A stretch of DNA of 64,000 nt from Manihot esculenta (GCF_001659605.2 NC_035170.2:2356001-2420000), one strand, 5' to 3'. Positions 10,108-22,240 are shown, numbered from the stretch's first letter. Numbers and translations: made by a program. Notes: generated from the letters alone by a model not told the origin.

Positions 10108-10489
10108 ACTATTTAGACTCCGTCAGGAGTTGTAACCAATATCGTTTGGTTAAGACGAAATAAGAGAAAAGATAGGCTAAAAGACGAAAAGTCTTATTGA
10201 AATTTCTTAAAAATTGGAAAGTCAGTTTCTAATAGCCAAGGGAGGCTATTTATAATAGAAATAAAATCCTAATATGCAAAAATAATTCTAATCCTAATAG
10301 GAGTCTAAAATCCTAATTGCCGAGGGAGGCTATTTACAATAGAAATAAAATCCTAATATGCAAAAATAATCCTAATCCTAATAGGAGTCTAAAATCCTAA
10401 TAGCGAAGGGAGGCTATTTACAATAGAAATAAAATCCTAATATGCAAAAATAATCTTAATCTTAATAGGAGTCTAACTGTTCCATATCA
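10108..10489 (-). repeat. RT-A right LTR, distal part
   Basis: Continuation of the LTR begun at 3836-3849, including the three 84-bp repeats. It ends CCATATCA and is followed by the target copy TTCCT. Confidence 0.88.
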
Positions 10490-10540
10490 TTCCTCGTATG
10501 ATATTTCAGTTTTAATGAGCCAGTATATTGTTGCTTGCAG

Positions 10541-10644
10541 TTACAGTTCTTCATGCAAGTGTCAAGACACCTAATCTGAAGGCACGCCTCAACACATTCC
10601 GGGAAGAATTTCGTGCTGTGTGGCGCAATTATAGTGAGCTGTGA
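10541..10644 (+). pseudogene. PRA1.A-type gene fragment, copy 1, last exon
   Basis: Last exon, split from exons A-C by RT-A. It is preceded by the acceptor TTGCAG and encodes VTVLHASVKTPNLKARLN, then a basic/acidic tail ending WRNYSEL and a stop at 10642-10644. This tail is the strongly conserved C-terminus of PRA1.A proteins. One residue (Arg to Lys after SV) differs from the other three copies. Phase agrees with exon C (1735-1806). Confidence 0.75.
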
Positions 10645-11640
10645 CTGGTCATGGAGTTGAAGTGTACCACTCCATCCCTGATGCGCAACTTCAATTTCAG
10701 TTAAGTTGCAAGTATTCTTTGTACATATAAACAAATTGTCAGCTCATTCGATGGAGGATGTTAGAAAAAAGAAAAAAAATTATTCTGCTTGATTTTCTTT
10801 TTCCCCTTCTGTGTTATGAATTTCCTATATATTTTTCGTAAATAACTTTGACCTTCTTCTGTGATTTACCTAGAGTTCGAAAGTCAAAGAAAGAACTGTC
10901 GTTTTATTATCCATTTTATTTCTTATTGTTATTATTATTTTTTTGTTGCTTCTATTTATTTTAATGAAGAGCTTGTTTGAATCTTGGACTAATATCAAAT
11001 TTAAGACAAATACTTTGTACTGTTCTCCTCTTCCACTGTATCAGGGTATGCCATAATTCATTAGCCCTCCTCTTTGGCAAGGGAAATACTTGTCTGAATT
11101 CGATTCAACATGGATTGAAACACCTGTAAGATACAAATAAGTTGGTTCCTTCATGAAAAAAATAAATGGATTCACTTCAATGTCTCTTTTAAGTCCATAA
11201 TGAATCGGATTTACCTAAAAATTTCTATACTGGCAATGCTCATAAGATGGTGCCGGTAAAGAAGGGAAGACAAAAGTGGAAGAGGTATTACTTAACAGGT
11301 TAATGATTATACTGATTAAGTGGTGGTGCTGGTTAATGGGTGGTATTATTAGGGGTAGTGCTGTGACAAATACTGTGATGGTTGTGGTTGCTGATATCAG
11401 ACAATCAGTGGCTTTGCTGCAGCTGCTCAAATGCTGATGCGGGCTTTCGTTGCCGGTGGTTGCAGCAGCGGCGAAAGCCAACATGATCTTTCGTGGCCTC
11501 TGATCAGTGAGATAGGTTTGGTAATGGAAGACTTTTTATACACTTTAATAAAACTTTTTATACACTTTAATCGAATAATATAAATTCGATTAAAAAAGCA
11601 AATAAAAATATATTTCAAAGAAAAAGGAACTAATTTTACA
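10645..11640 (+). other. PRA1 3' duplicated flank, copy 1
   Basis: Non-coding sequence also found after copy 3 (34793-35800) and partly after copies 2 and 4. It includes a GC-richer block (about 11230-11500, NAHKMVP-like reading) whose reading frames are not conserved between copies. No gene recognised. Confidence 0.55.
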
Positions 11641-12980
11641 ATTGGATGATGAGAGATGCAAATTCTTGAGAATCATTCTGCACATTTTGAAAAATATATT
11701 TCAAAGTTTGAGATCTTATCTGCACATTTTGAAAAACTTATGAGTGATAAGTTTTGCTTGGAGTTTGATTTTTTTGGATTGATTTTTTATATATAAGCTG
11801 TATTTATATATATAAAAAAAGACAAATAATGACTTGAGAATCATTCTAAGTAAATGGCCTTGGAAATAAATGTCAGAGAAATTATCATCCACTTGTTATG
11901 CGTAAAGAAAGGTAGAGAATCATTCAAATTAGAAATTGAATGAATTGTCTAATATCAAAGAAAAAAACAAATTTAGAAAATTGAGTTGTAACTTTAATTC
12001 ATAAATACCAAGAAATTTGGAATACAAAGAAGGCTCCATTCTGATAGAGATACTCTAATTAAAAGTTAATCAAGAGATTTCATATTTTAATAATGTTTAG
12101 AGAAAAATTAGACACTGTATTTAAAAGTGGATATGATTAAAATTTAAATAAATTAAATATGTAAAACTAAAAAATAAGAATAAATCTTGTTGTAGTTTTT
12201 TACGGCAAATGAATAGAGATTGAAGTATAATAATAAATTCTTAAGAATTTAATGGTTAATGAATATAAATTTAGCTATTTTTGGTTATATTATATTAATT
12301 TTTAAAGATTTTAATTAAATTATAAATTAATTAAAAATTTAGCTTTATGTAATAAAATAATTCATATGAAATTATCAAGTAAACAAGATATTTAAGTTCT
12401 AAAATTAGATACTATTATAGTAAAATTTATAATTTTAGAATTTTATCAATTTTTAAAAAATTTAAATTAAATATTTTTTTATACTAATCCATGTATTTTA
12501 AATGCAAACTTTTTATTTTATTAATAATATTAATAAATAATGACATGAGAATCTTTCTAAGCAAATCGTCCTGAAAATAAATGTCATATAAATTATATTC
12601 CACTTGTTATGCATAAAGAACGATACAGAATCATTAATATTAGAATTTTTGAACTTTAAATTTATATACACCAAGAAATTTGAAATGCCAACAAAAACTT
12701 GTCACATTCTTGATGGCTCTATTCCAATAGAGATATCTGTTTTTTTTTTCAATATTTAATTTTTATTTTTTATATATTAAGATGTTAGGAAAAATCGACT
12801 TTGGTACCAACAAAATTACTTTAAGCGGGATTTAGCAATACTGAAAAAGATAAGTCAAGTCGCTGCCAATAAGAACGAATACTAATTATTTTTCCACATT
12901 CATAATATTATAAATACTAAATGCTTGCCCTGATTTTTTAATACCTCAAAGTTCCCAACTTTTTAGCTTTCTTCAACAGA
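11641..12980 (+). other. Type I RLP 5' flank (RLP1)
   Basis: AT-rich non-coding sequence that aligns along its length with 35821-37127 before RLP3 and not with the flank of RLP2. It carries the promoter of RLP1. Confidence 0.65.
12906..12916 (+). promoter_or_regulatory. Putative TATA box of RLP1
   Basis: TATTATAAATA, 65-75 bp upstream of the ATG. The same core followed by an AAATGCTT block stands at 27942 (RLP2) and 37053 (RLP3). Confidence 0.5.
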
Positions 12981-15923
12981 ATGGCTAGTCTAGTATGGCT
13001 TGCTAGCTTTCTCCTTTTGTTTCACTTTCATTTTCAAGCTTCAGTTTCCTTTTCTTTGAATTCCAACTCTTCAGCAATGTTGTGCCAACGAGACCAGAGT
13101 CTTGCCTTGCTCCAATTCAAGGAAACCTTTTCCATTGCAAAGGCTGTCTTTGTCCCTCCTTATTATCCCAAGCCTTATCTCAAGACAAAGTATTGGAAAG
13201 AGGGCACTGATTGCTGTTGGTGGGATGGGATTACATGTGATATGGAAACGGGTAATGTAATTGGCCTTCACCTTTCTAATAGCCTCTTGTATGGTCCTAT
13301 CTATTCTAACAATCCTCTTTTCTCTCTTCGCCATCTCCGAAAACTCGACTTGTCTTTAAATGATTTCAACCACTCTCGAATTGTTCCTCAGTTTGGCCAG
13401 TTATTCAAGTTAACACATCTTAATCTAAGCTATTCTGGTTTTGTGGGTCAAATTCCTTCAGAAATTACTTACCTGTCAGGTTTGCTATCTCTTGATCTTT
13501 CTTGGAATTATGGTTTGATATCAGAAACCACTATTTTTACCAAGCTTGTTCAAAACCTAACCCAATTACGGGAATTGGACTTGAGTTTTGTAAACATGTC
13601 TGAGGTTGCACCTAGTTCCTTGATGAATTTGTCTTCTTCTTTGACATCTCTCAAACTTCACTCTTGTGAAATGCAAGGAAAAATCCCCGATATCAGTCGT
13701 CTATCTAAATTGGTTTCACTTGATCTTTCTTGGAATTATGGTGGTTTGACAATAGAACCAATGGTTTTTGACAAGCTTGTTAGAAATCTAACCAAGATAA
13801 GAGACTTAGCCTTCGGAGACGTAAACATGTCCATGGTTGAACCTAGTTCTTTAACGAATATCTCTTCACATTTATCATCACTTAGACTTGGAATTTGTGA
13901 ATTGAAAGGGAAATTTCCAGACAACATTATTCAACGAACAAACCTCCAACTGCTTGATTTATTCGGTAATGAAGATCTCAACGGTTCCTTACCTAGGCAT
14001 AACTGGAATAATTCTCTCAGGTCTTTGTCTCTTTCTTTTACACAATTTCCAATTTATTTGGACTATGATTTTATCAGTAATTTGAAGTCTTTAGAAACTT
14101 TGGAGCTCAGCAGCTGCAATTTTAGAGTTTCAAATTTGAAATTGTTGGGTAAGTTGACTCGACTCATTCTGTTGGATATCAACTCCAATAATTTCAATGG
14201 TCAAATTCCATCTTCACTTGGAAGTTTTAAGCGGCTCTCTTATTTATGTCTTTAAAATAATAATTTCAGTGGTCAAATTCAGATACTTAGAAGTCTTAAG
14301 CGGCTCTCTTATTTATACCTTTTCAATAATAATTTCAGTGGTCAAATTCCATCTTCACTTGGGAGTCTTAAACGACTCTTTTATTTAGACCTTTCCAATA
14401 ATAATTTCAGTGGTCAAATTCCATCTTCACTTGAAAGTCTTAAGCGGCTCCCTTATTTAGACCTTTCCAATAACAATTTCAGTGGTCAAATTCCATCTTC
14501 ACTTGGAAGTCTTAAGCGACTCTTTTATTTACACCTTTCCAATAACAATTTTAGTGGTGGGATTCCCTCCTCTTTTAAAAACCTTAAACAACTTTATACA
14601 TTGGGGCTCCAAAATAACCAGCTCACCGGTCGTTTAGGTCCATTCCAAGACAATCCATTGAGATATATTGATTTGAGCAATAACATGTTGCATGGCTCCA
14701 TTCCAAGCTCCATTTTAAAACTTGCGGACTTGAATGTTCTCATTCTTTCATCCAATAAATTGATAGGAGAAGTTTCTTCAGCAGTTTGCAAACTAAACTC
14801 TCTCCAAATTCTTGACTTGTCAAACAACAGTTTGAACGGCTTCATCCCACAATGTTTGGGAAATTTCAGCAATGATCTCTCGGTGCTGCATTTGGGCATG
14901 AACAATTTCCAAGGAACCATCCCTGAGACGTTTTCAGCAAGAGGCAGCTTGAGATATTTGAACTTCAATGGCAATCAATTGCAAAGGAGAATCCCTCTGT
15001 CCATTTCCAATTGTAGAAATTTGGAGATTTTAGATCTTGGAAACAATAATATAGATGACTCATTCCCCCATTTCTTGGAAACTCTTCCGGAGCTGCAAAT
15101 TCTAATTCTGAAATCCAATAAACTCCATGGATTTGTGAAAGGGTCCTCTACCAATTATTCCTTCTCAAAGCTGCGAATGTTTGACCTCTCCGATAACATG
15201 TTGAGCGGGCCATTACCTTCAGGGTATTTCAATAATTTCAAAGCAATGATGAACTTTGATGTGAAGATGGAGTACATGGGGCAACCAAATTATTCTTACG
15301 ATTATTCTGTGAGTCTGACACTCAAAGGAGTTGTGATTGAGTTGGTGAGAATCCAAACACTTCTTACAACCATTGATTTGTCAGGCAACAAATTCACAGG
15401 GGAGATCCCACAGTCTATTGGAAAGCTTAAAGCACTTAAGTTGCTCAACTTGTCTCACAATCAACTCACGGGCAATATTCAACCATCATTGAGGGAATTG
15501 TCCAATTTGGAATCACTAGACCTCTCTTCAAATTCTCTTGTTGGAAGGATTCCTATGCAGTTAACAGATTTAACATTTCTGCAAGTATTTCGGGTTTCAG
15601 ATAATCGACTTGAAGGACCCATACCTGAAGGAAAGCAGTTCAACACATTTGATACAAGTTCATATGAAGGAAATTTGGGATTATGTGGATTTCCACTAGA
15701 AAAATGCAATAATGGAGAGAGGCAAAAACCAGAAATATCCAAGGAAGATGATTCCAATTCTAAATTTGGATTTGGGTGGCAACCTGTAGTGGCAGGGTAT
15801 GGATGTGGAGTAATATTTGGTATTGCAATGGGATATCGTGTGTTTAAAACAAGAAAACCAATATGGTTTGTGAGGATATTTGAAGGACGAAGACGTCCAA
15901 AGCCAAAAAGATTCAAAAACTAG
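12981..15923 (+). pseudogene. RLP1: Cf-9-type LRR receptor-like protein with premature stop
   Basis: A 981-codon reading frame broken by one TAA at 14253-14255. It encodes a signal peptide (MASLVWLASFLLLF), an N-terminal cap with CCWWDGITCD, about 25-30 extracellular LRRs with [20 protein letters not shown] units, an island around NFDVKMEYM, a last cap LCGFPLEKC, an acidic stretch, one membrane helix with small residues ([14 protein letters not shown]) and a short basic tail. There is no kinase. Known relatives (Cf-4/Cf-9, RLP family) are surface immune receptors that signal through partner kinases. The stop lies in an expanded run of near-identical LRRs, at a codon that is TCC in neighbouring units. 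Downstream the frame is open to the normal end. Translation would give a 424-residue secreted LRR fragment; readthrough is unproven. Confidence 0.85.
14184..14540 (+). repeat. Expanded 72-bp LRR repeat array in RLP1
   Basis: Five consecutive units (14184, 14256, 14325, 14397, 14469), each encoding [17 protein letters not shown], very similar at DNA level. The second is 69 bp. RLP2 has one or two such units at this place and RLP3 two or three. This suggests unequal exchange or replication slippage. Confidence 0.8.
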
Positions 15924-15942
15924 GATTTCTTGGTATTTACAG

Positions 15943-16063
15943 GTAATGTTTTGTAATATTTGTTTCTTCGCATGTAATTTCATCTTAATCAACTTTCTTT
16001 TTAACATGAGTTTCTTACAATTCTTCTTCTTTTTCTTTTTTCATAAAATTTCTAACATGTTAG
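15943..16063 (+). other. Putative 3' UTR intron of RLP1
   Basis: GGTAATGTTTTG just after the stop and a TTCTAACATGTTAG acceptor. Borders are conserved at 30932-31027 (RLP2) and 39924-40006 (RLP3) although the interior length differs. 3' UTR introns are reported for Cf-type genes. Confidence 0.45.
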
Positions 16064-18660
16064 GTAGATGAAGAATAAGTGAGCAGATGCAAAATGAAGA
16101 TACAGATCGGACATGAATGCAGTGGAAAACATAGCATTATATTTCTTTTTCTTTTTTTTTTTCTTTTAAAAATATTGTCTTTTACATATATATAATATAT
16201 ATAGAGGGAGGAGAATTAATAAAATAATTTCAATTTCATCGTCACTATTTAAACTTTTACATATATATAATATATATAGAGGGAGGAGAATTAATAAAAT
16301 AATCTCAATTTCAATTATTATATAATTAAAATAATTATTTCAATTTATTTAAAAATTATTTAAAATAAGAGAATTAATAAAAAGAATAATTAAATTAAAT
16401 TCATGCAAAATCTTAATTTCAATTAGGAGGATAATGTGAATATATATTATGAATGACCTCTCAAAGGAGATTATGAAATCTTTAGCAAGTCTCTTTGTGA
16501 ATATATATTAATTTTTATGTTTACTTTTAATTCCATAATTAATAATAAATTTAGTATATTATCTTTAAGACATTGTATGTTATAAGATATTTAAGCAATA
16601 CATTACATGAATTAAATAACTTGATGTATTATAGTATATAGTGAATATATAAACATGAAAATGTGAGACAAAATTTGAAAAAATTAATAATATTTAATTT
16701 ATTAATATTATTATTTTAATTATCAAATAAAATTTAATATATAGCACTCGCATATTTAATTTAATGATAAATACATCTGAATAAATCTGAGAGATTTTAA
16801 ATTTTATTATATGTCTTAAGTCTCGATTTTAAAAATTAAACAGAAAGGTATAATTTAGTTTTAAAAAATAAAACTTGTAATGGGAGTTTTTGTTAATTTT
16901 TATTGTTTAAGTTGGGAAAATTTTATGATATTATGTAAAAATTTTAAATTTAAAAATTATTTTTTTATCTATTAATTTTAGGGTGAGTATTTAGTTAGTT
17001 CGGTTTTAAATCAAGTCAAATTGAATAAATCAAAAATTAAAATTTTAGTATTTATAAAAATCAAACCAAATTGATTTTAGTTAAAAATCGAATCAAGCTG
17101 AATTAGTCTGATTGAGTTGGATTTTGTTCGATTTGATTGATTTTAATTTTTAATAAATTTTTTATATTTTATTTTTAGAATTTTAAAATTTAATTAAAAT
17201 ATTTTAATGATTTAATTTCTTTATATTATTAAAAATAATATATTATTATTATTAATCGGTTCGGTTCGTTTTTTTTTATAATTTTTTGATCAAAATTAAA
17301 TCGAATCGAAATAACTAAAAAATTTTAAAATTAAAAATCGAATTGAACAGAAATGAATAAAAAATCAAACTGAATTTTTAAATTAATTTGATTCGATCGA
17401 TTTAAATTAAATACTGCTCACTTCTAATTAATTTAATGATTTTAAAAATAAAACTTTTTGAATATTTTTAAAAGTTTCCAATAACTATATTTCAACCTTT
17501 TAGTCTAGTTTAAGAAAAATAAAATTTTATTTATATCTAAATTACTAAAAAAAATAATATTTATATCAGTTTCAATTTCTTAATTCACCTTCATCAATAA
17601 ATAAAAAGAATTGTTCCGAATAAAATTTCTTAAATTATCTTAATAATATAATTTTAAAGTTATAGTTAAATTAAAAATCTTTACATATGACAAGTGCATG
17701 AAATTGTGAAACCGGTGAGGTTTTTTTGTGATTTACAGTAATTTTTGTGAAATTTAATAAAATTTATAAATAATTATTCATTAAATTTTCAATAACAAAT
17801 TAGTTTTTAAATTTATTTTTTATTTAAAATATTTTTTTATTAAAAAAATATAAATTACTGTTAATTAATTATAGATAAGAGATTTTACATTTTTTAACGA
17901 TGAAAATACTCTTTTAAATGTTAATATTATTTTTATAATAGACCGTTATTTTATATATTATTTTAATAATAAAAAAATAAGAAATTATTATTTTAATTTT
18001 ATGAATTTTATTCATTATTTTTCTTATTTATTGTTATAATAAATAATTTTTATTTTTAAAATATAAATTTAATATTTTGTAAATATAAAAATTACAGATT
18101 TATAAATTAATGATTAATTTTATATTTAATTAAAAATTAATTTTTATATTTAAAAATTCGTCTAAATTAATTTTTATAAATATAAAATTTTTTATACTTC
18201 ATTAAAATTAAAAATTAATTTTTATACTCACATATTATAGTTGGAGTATGTTTAAATTGATTTTTATAAGTATATAAATTTTTATAATTATAGAAAATTG
18301 ATTTTTATATTTTAAATATTAAATTTATTCATAACGATAATAAAAAAAATAATGGACACTAATTTTTGAAAATTAAAATAATAATTTCTCAATTTTTATA
18401 TTAAATTAATAAATAAAAATAATTTTTTTATTAAAAAAGAAAATATTAACCTCTTAAAAAAGTATTTTAGTTATTAAAAAATTTAAATTTTATAATCAAT
18501 GATCAATTAATAGTAATTTATATTTTTATTAGTGAAATAATTATTTTATTAAATAAAAATTAAATTTAAAAATTAATTTATTATTAATGAGAGATTATTT
18601 TATAAATTTTATTAAAATTTAGAGATATTACTGTAAATTATTATTATTATTTTTGGTCTT
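16064..18660. other. RLP1 3' flank, AT-rich, no gene
   Basis: Very AT-rich sequence shared with the 3' flanks of RLP2 and RLP3. It includes a local duplication (TTTTACATATATATAATATA at about 16180 and 16257) and the MITE at 16979. No coding potential seen. Confidence 0.7.
16979..17426. mobile_element. hAT-like MITE, RLP1 flank
   Basis: 448 bp bounded by perfect 8-bp copies ATTAATTT (16971-16978 and 17427-17434). It starts TAGGGTGAGTAT and ends ATACTGCTCACTTCTA, an imperfect inverted pair, and is rich in alternating CGGTT and AACCGA-type sequence that can fold on itself. Non-coding. An 8-bp duplication fits the hAT superfamily. It is orthologous to the MITE in the RLP2 flank. Confidence 0.72.
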
Positions 18661-18820
18661 TTTAAAAGGGCTAGAGGGTGAGAAAACAAGTCCAGTTAGT
18701 ATACGGGTCCAAGTTATGGTGCTGGGTTAGGGTCAAAGCCTGCCCAAATTGTGGACAGAAAGCCCAAAATGAAGCCCATGTATAACTTATCCTTACTCCT
18801 CAGCCGTGCAACGCCTGAGC

Positions 18821-18868
18821 TGAAAGGTGAAAGGTGAAAGGTGAAAGTTGAAAGGTGAAAGGTGAAAA
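18821..18868. repeat. (GGTGAAA)n microsatellite
   Basis: Six to seven heptamer units, one with a G-to-T change, upstream of the Yip1-like exons. Confidence 0.85.
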
Positions 18869-19245
18869 CATAAGAAGGTTTGATGAGGGACGACCAGCAA
18901 AACGACAAAGTTATTGACGTTTTAATTGGCGCGTGGAAGCCCACTCCCTTCGTAAAAGTTGAGCTTGTACACCAGTCCCTCCTTCCTCGGCCAGTCCTCT
19001 CTCGTCTTCTGGTTCAGTTTGCTTCCAACCTACGAAAAGGTAAATGTTTTTTTTTTTTTTTTTTTCTCATTTTTCCAAACCCTAAATTTCGAATCTGCTG
19101 TTACAATCCTTAATTCCCTCTATTTTCATTGACTTTTAATATGCAATGTCTCTCTAAAATCTGAAAAAAGAAGGAAAAAAGGAAAAAAGGAAAAAGAAAA
19201 GCTGCTTTCTCCCTATTCTCAGTGCTGGATCCTTTCACTACATCC

Positions 19246-20236
19246 ATGGAGGAGTCTCACAGCAACCTCCCTACTAGCCATTTACTGGGCTCTGTTCCTG
19301 TAAGCACTGGCTTTTTTAGCATTGATTATGATTGATTGTTCATGTTTCGATGTTATTTTTTTTGGTGGTTATTCATTCTTTGTTTGGCATTTTGGGTTTT
19401 TTTATGTCGAAGCATTTTGGGGTTTAATTTTGAAGTAAAGGTTTTGGTAATCAATTGCATAATCTACATTGATAAAGTTTTGGTTTGTTTGGAGAAGTCG
19501 GTGCTTTTTGGTTTTTGAAGAAATAGGAGTTTAACTATGACCGAGTTCAATAGTAACGCTATTCTTAAATATGGAATTTTGTGGGTGAAATAAAAGCTTT
19601 TTTTTTTTAAAGGATAATTTCATTTTTATTTATGTTGATTTAAGTGAAGTGCGTGAAGCTTGTTGATGCAAAATAGATTTGGGTAAAAATAGTTCAATTA
19701 GAGCTTTTTTAAAAGCATAATTTCATTTTTATTTATATTGATCTAAGTGAAGTGCATGTAGCTTGTTGATATAAAATAGATTGGGGTATTTGTCTTTTTC
19801 TTTTCCTGTTAATCTTGTTTAATAGATAATTTGATTAGTGGTTTTTTAAATGAATAATTTCATTTTTATTTATATTGATTCAAGTGAAGTACATTAAGCT
19901 TGTTGATGCAAAATAGATTGGGGTATTTGTCTTCCCCCCCTCTTAGTATTGTTTTGCAGGTAATCTGATTTAGTCTCTTTCTTTTTCCTCCTTGCCTTAT
20001 AGGCAGTGGTCAGTGAAGAAAAAAGTACCACCACCTATGAAGGTATAATTCATTCTCATAAAAATGTTTGGCTAATGATCATATTGAACCTGTATCCAAA
20101 AGCTAGTATTTTGAAAAGAAAAAATTGTTTGTGAATTTGTATGTAGTCCCCGAGGCAAATATGCAGACATTCCCTCCAAATAATAATAGGGGAGGAGGTA
20201 GCAGCCGTGGTTATCAAACTCTTGGAAATCTATCGG
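19246..20236 (+). pseudogene. 5' fragment of a Yip1-family membrane protein gene
   Basis: Three exons join in frame: 19246-19299 (MEESHSNLPTSHLLGSVP), 20003-20042 (AVVSEEKSTTTYE plus one base) and 20147-20236 (PEANMQTFPPNNN, then RGYQTLGNLS). All have GT-AG borders and matching phases. From memory, this N-terminus with PTSHLLGSVPAV, FPPNN and GYQTLG belongs to plant Yip1-domain proteins, integral membrane proteins of Golgi trafficking. The membrane-spanning exons that should follow were not found before 21.1 kb, so the gene seems truncated. The intron contains a three-fold repeat. Assignment rests on recall only; the exon structure is more secure than the name. Confidence 0.5.
19597..19931. 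repeat. Three-copy repeat of about 90 bp in the first intron of the Yip1-like fragment
   Basis: Copies at about 19605, 19705 and 19845 share ATAATTTCATTTTTATTTAT followed by AAGTGAAGT, GCTTGTTGAT and AAAATAGAT. Confidence 0.8.
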
Positions 20237-20739
20237 GTATGGTTGTTAAATATTTAATTTCCATGGTTTTGAGTGTCCTATTCTGGTTTATTGATCTTGG
20301 CTTATGTTCTTTTTATCCTAAGCATTTCTTGCTATTATTGAATTCTTGTCTTGGTCATATATGTTGTTAGGTTTATGCAAATTGGTTCTCAAACAATGTG
20401 CAAAAATTTACTTGTATGCTATGCAGAATTTGTACATGCATATATGCATGTTCACATTCCTTTGCCTGTAAGGGCAATTGCTTTGATTGGAAATGTGAAA
20501 AGTAATAGGCTAATAACACCATTTTGGTGAAATCCATGAAAACTGAAACTGCTGTGGATTCTCCCATTACAGTTGGTTTTACTTAGCATTAATATGTGTT
20601 CATAGGCATTCTGGCTATAAATGAGAAAGTCCAATTTTAATATTTTCCCCTTCTCAATATGTAAGATTTACATCATCACCAAAAGATATAAATCCTAGGT
20701 TTATATTCTGTTTCATATACCCCAATTTGGTGATTGAAA

Positions 20740-21120
20740 ATGCCTAATGGAGAGACGACTCCTCACCAATCACCGGCTGTCGTACTCCCTTTTCTGTTCT
20801 CGTCCTTCAGTTCAGTCCCGCAGCCACGGCCACCCACCCACCCAGTCGCCTGTCCCGCAACCACTTATCAACCCACTGGCCAGAGTCTCTTCTCTCCATC
20901 CTTCGCGTCTTCAGTCCCGCAGCCACGACCAACCAACCACCCACCCAATCGCTAGTCCCGCAGCCACCCACCCACCCACTCGCTAAAGCCAGAGTCTCTT
21001 CTCTCCATCCTTCGCGTCTCTCTCTCACGGCCATCTCTCGCGTCTCTCTCTCACAGCCGTTGCTCGCGGCTCGCATCTCTCCGTGACGACCGTGGCTCGC
21101 ATCTCTCCCTTACAATCGTG
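20740..21120. repeat. C-rich low-complexity block with direct repeats
   Basis: A GC-rich island in AT-rich surroundings, made of CCACCCA, CAGTCCCGCAGCCACG and CTCGCGTCTCTCTCTCAC repeats. A 30-bp identical segment occurs at 20881-20910 and 20990-21019. Reading frames across it look like repeat artefacts, so no gene is called. Confidence 0.6.
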
Positions 21121-21344
21121 GTAAATTATAATTATGGAGTAGTTTAAACTTAATTTTTTTATATTTTTGAAACTATCTAATACTAGTTTTGGATGTCTAT
21201 ATTTTGATGTTGTTTGAATTATTTTATAATTTAACTATTATATTTGATTAAGTATATTAGGTTAGAAGTTGTTGATTAATTTGGATTTTATGATTAATTG
21301 ATTGAATTTTATGATTAATTAAATATATCAATAACATAAATATT

Positions 21345-21664
21345 TAAACATTTATATCAATAACATAAATATTTAATTTGCATTAAAAAGACAAGTAATG
21401 ACTTCGAGAATTTTGAGTGATATCATTAGTTAAATGGTTGCGGAAAAAATGTCACAGAAGTTATGCGTATAGAATGGTATACAAGATGGAGAAGAATAGA
21501 GTTTGAGTCATAATTTCATACTAGAAATTGACTTAAATGTCTAATAATCAACTTACAATAAGTCAAAAACGTGTTTGATTTTATATGCACCTAAGAATTT
21601 GAGATTCCATTGCTAGGTAAGAACAAAAACTTCATTTTTTTTCTCTATTTGATATTATTTATTT
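21345..21664 (+). other. Orphan type II RLP 5' flank (first ghost)
   Basis: Matches the flank of RLP2 (27640-27840) and the ghost at 47516, including TTTGCATTAAAAAGACAAGT and CAATAAGTCAAAAACGTGTT. No RLP follows: the Pack-MULE-like element and then PRA1 copy 2 come next. Confidence 0.75.
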
Positions 21665-22003
21665 GGGTAAACTACAATTTAGTCCCTCTAGTTTAGTGAA
21701 ATACAACCTTTCGTCCCTCTGTTATAAAAAATCATCAATTTAGTCACTATGATTTTTAAAAACTATACCATTGGTCCCTCCCGTTAGATTTTCAGTTAAG
21801 TCACTTTTAATTTTAATTAAAAGACTAAAATATCCATAACAGCTCCTTCTCTAATACTTTCCACGACTTTGTATATTTTTTTTCTTTTTCTCTTTATTTC
21901 TCTCTCTCTTTCCAGAAAGAAAAAAAAATTAATAAAGGATGTCGATCACCAGTTGCTCACCGGATACCAGCGGCGGATGGGAGAGAAGATATCTGAATAA
22001 AAA

Positions 22004-22240
22004 TTACAAGTGTGGCATTAGGACTACTGTGAGGATTTTCTGAATCTGAAAGGAACAAGAACTCGCTCTCTCGACATCAATGGCTTCCATATCTCTTTTA
22101 TAGCTTCTGTTTCTAATCCCAAAATCCATCTGAAATGACGACACAACACTGTTTGGCGATGACATTGCTACTTCTTCTTCTGCCTCCTCCGCTGATAATC
22201 TGTTCACATCAAACCCTCTGCCTGATCCGACCCGATTCAA
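22004..22240 (-). pseudogene. Possible HD-Zip II N-terminal fragment captured in the Pack-MULE
   Basis: The minus-strand frame reads GFDVNRLSAEEAEEE, then AMSSPNSVVSSFQMDFGIR and MEAIDVERASS. The pattern SSPNSVVSSF followed by ERASS resembles the region before the homeodomain in class II HD-Zip factors. The homeodomain itself is absent, and the frame becomes unlike the family after ERASS. The piece is too short for a firm name. Confidence 0.35.

Larger units (their letters stand above)
1848..10489 (-). mobile_element. RT-A: deleted Ty3/gypsy LTR retrotransposon, host of RT-B
   Basis: A minus-strand element about 2.4 kb long once the nested RT-B is removed. The left LTR is 1848-2238 (391 bp, TGATGTAGG...CCATATCA). 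The right LTR is split into 3836-3849 and 10108-10489, which also totals 391 bp after subtracting the 5-bp duplication. Target copies TTCTT (1843-1847) and TTCCT (10490-10494) differ by one base, and the empty PRA1 intron in the other copies reads TTCCT. The interior has a tRNA-iMet primer site, one long ORF with fused gag, protease and integrase pieces, and a purine-rich tract before the left LTR. RT and RNase H are gone, so it is non-autonomous. Confidence 0.88.

Noticed and set aside
10462..10734. Conserved Cys-rich minus-strand frame of about 88 codons, also near 23973, 34616 and 63478
   Set aside because: It is the antisense of the PRA1 last exon and its surroundings. The plus-strand reading matches a known C-terminus with correct splicing, so the cysteine pattern is a by-product.
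15479..15916. 145-codon minus-strand frame repeated behind all three RLPs (also 30468-30905 and 39461-39898)
   Set aside because: Antisense of the highly conserved RLP C-terminal coding region; conserved only because the sense strand is.
20734..21076. Overlapping Pro/Ser-rich frames on both strands
   Set aside because: Low-complexity C-rich repeat; all frames are open by composition and none resembles a known protein.
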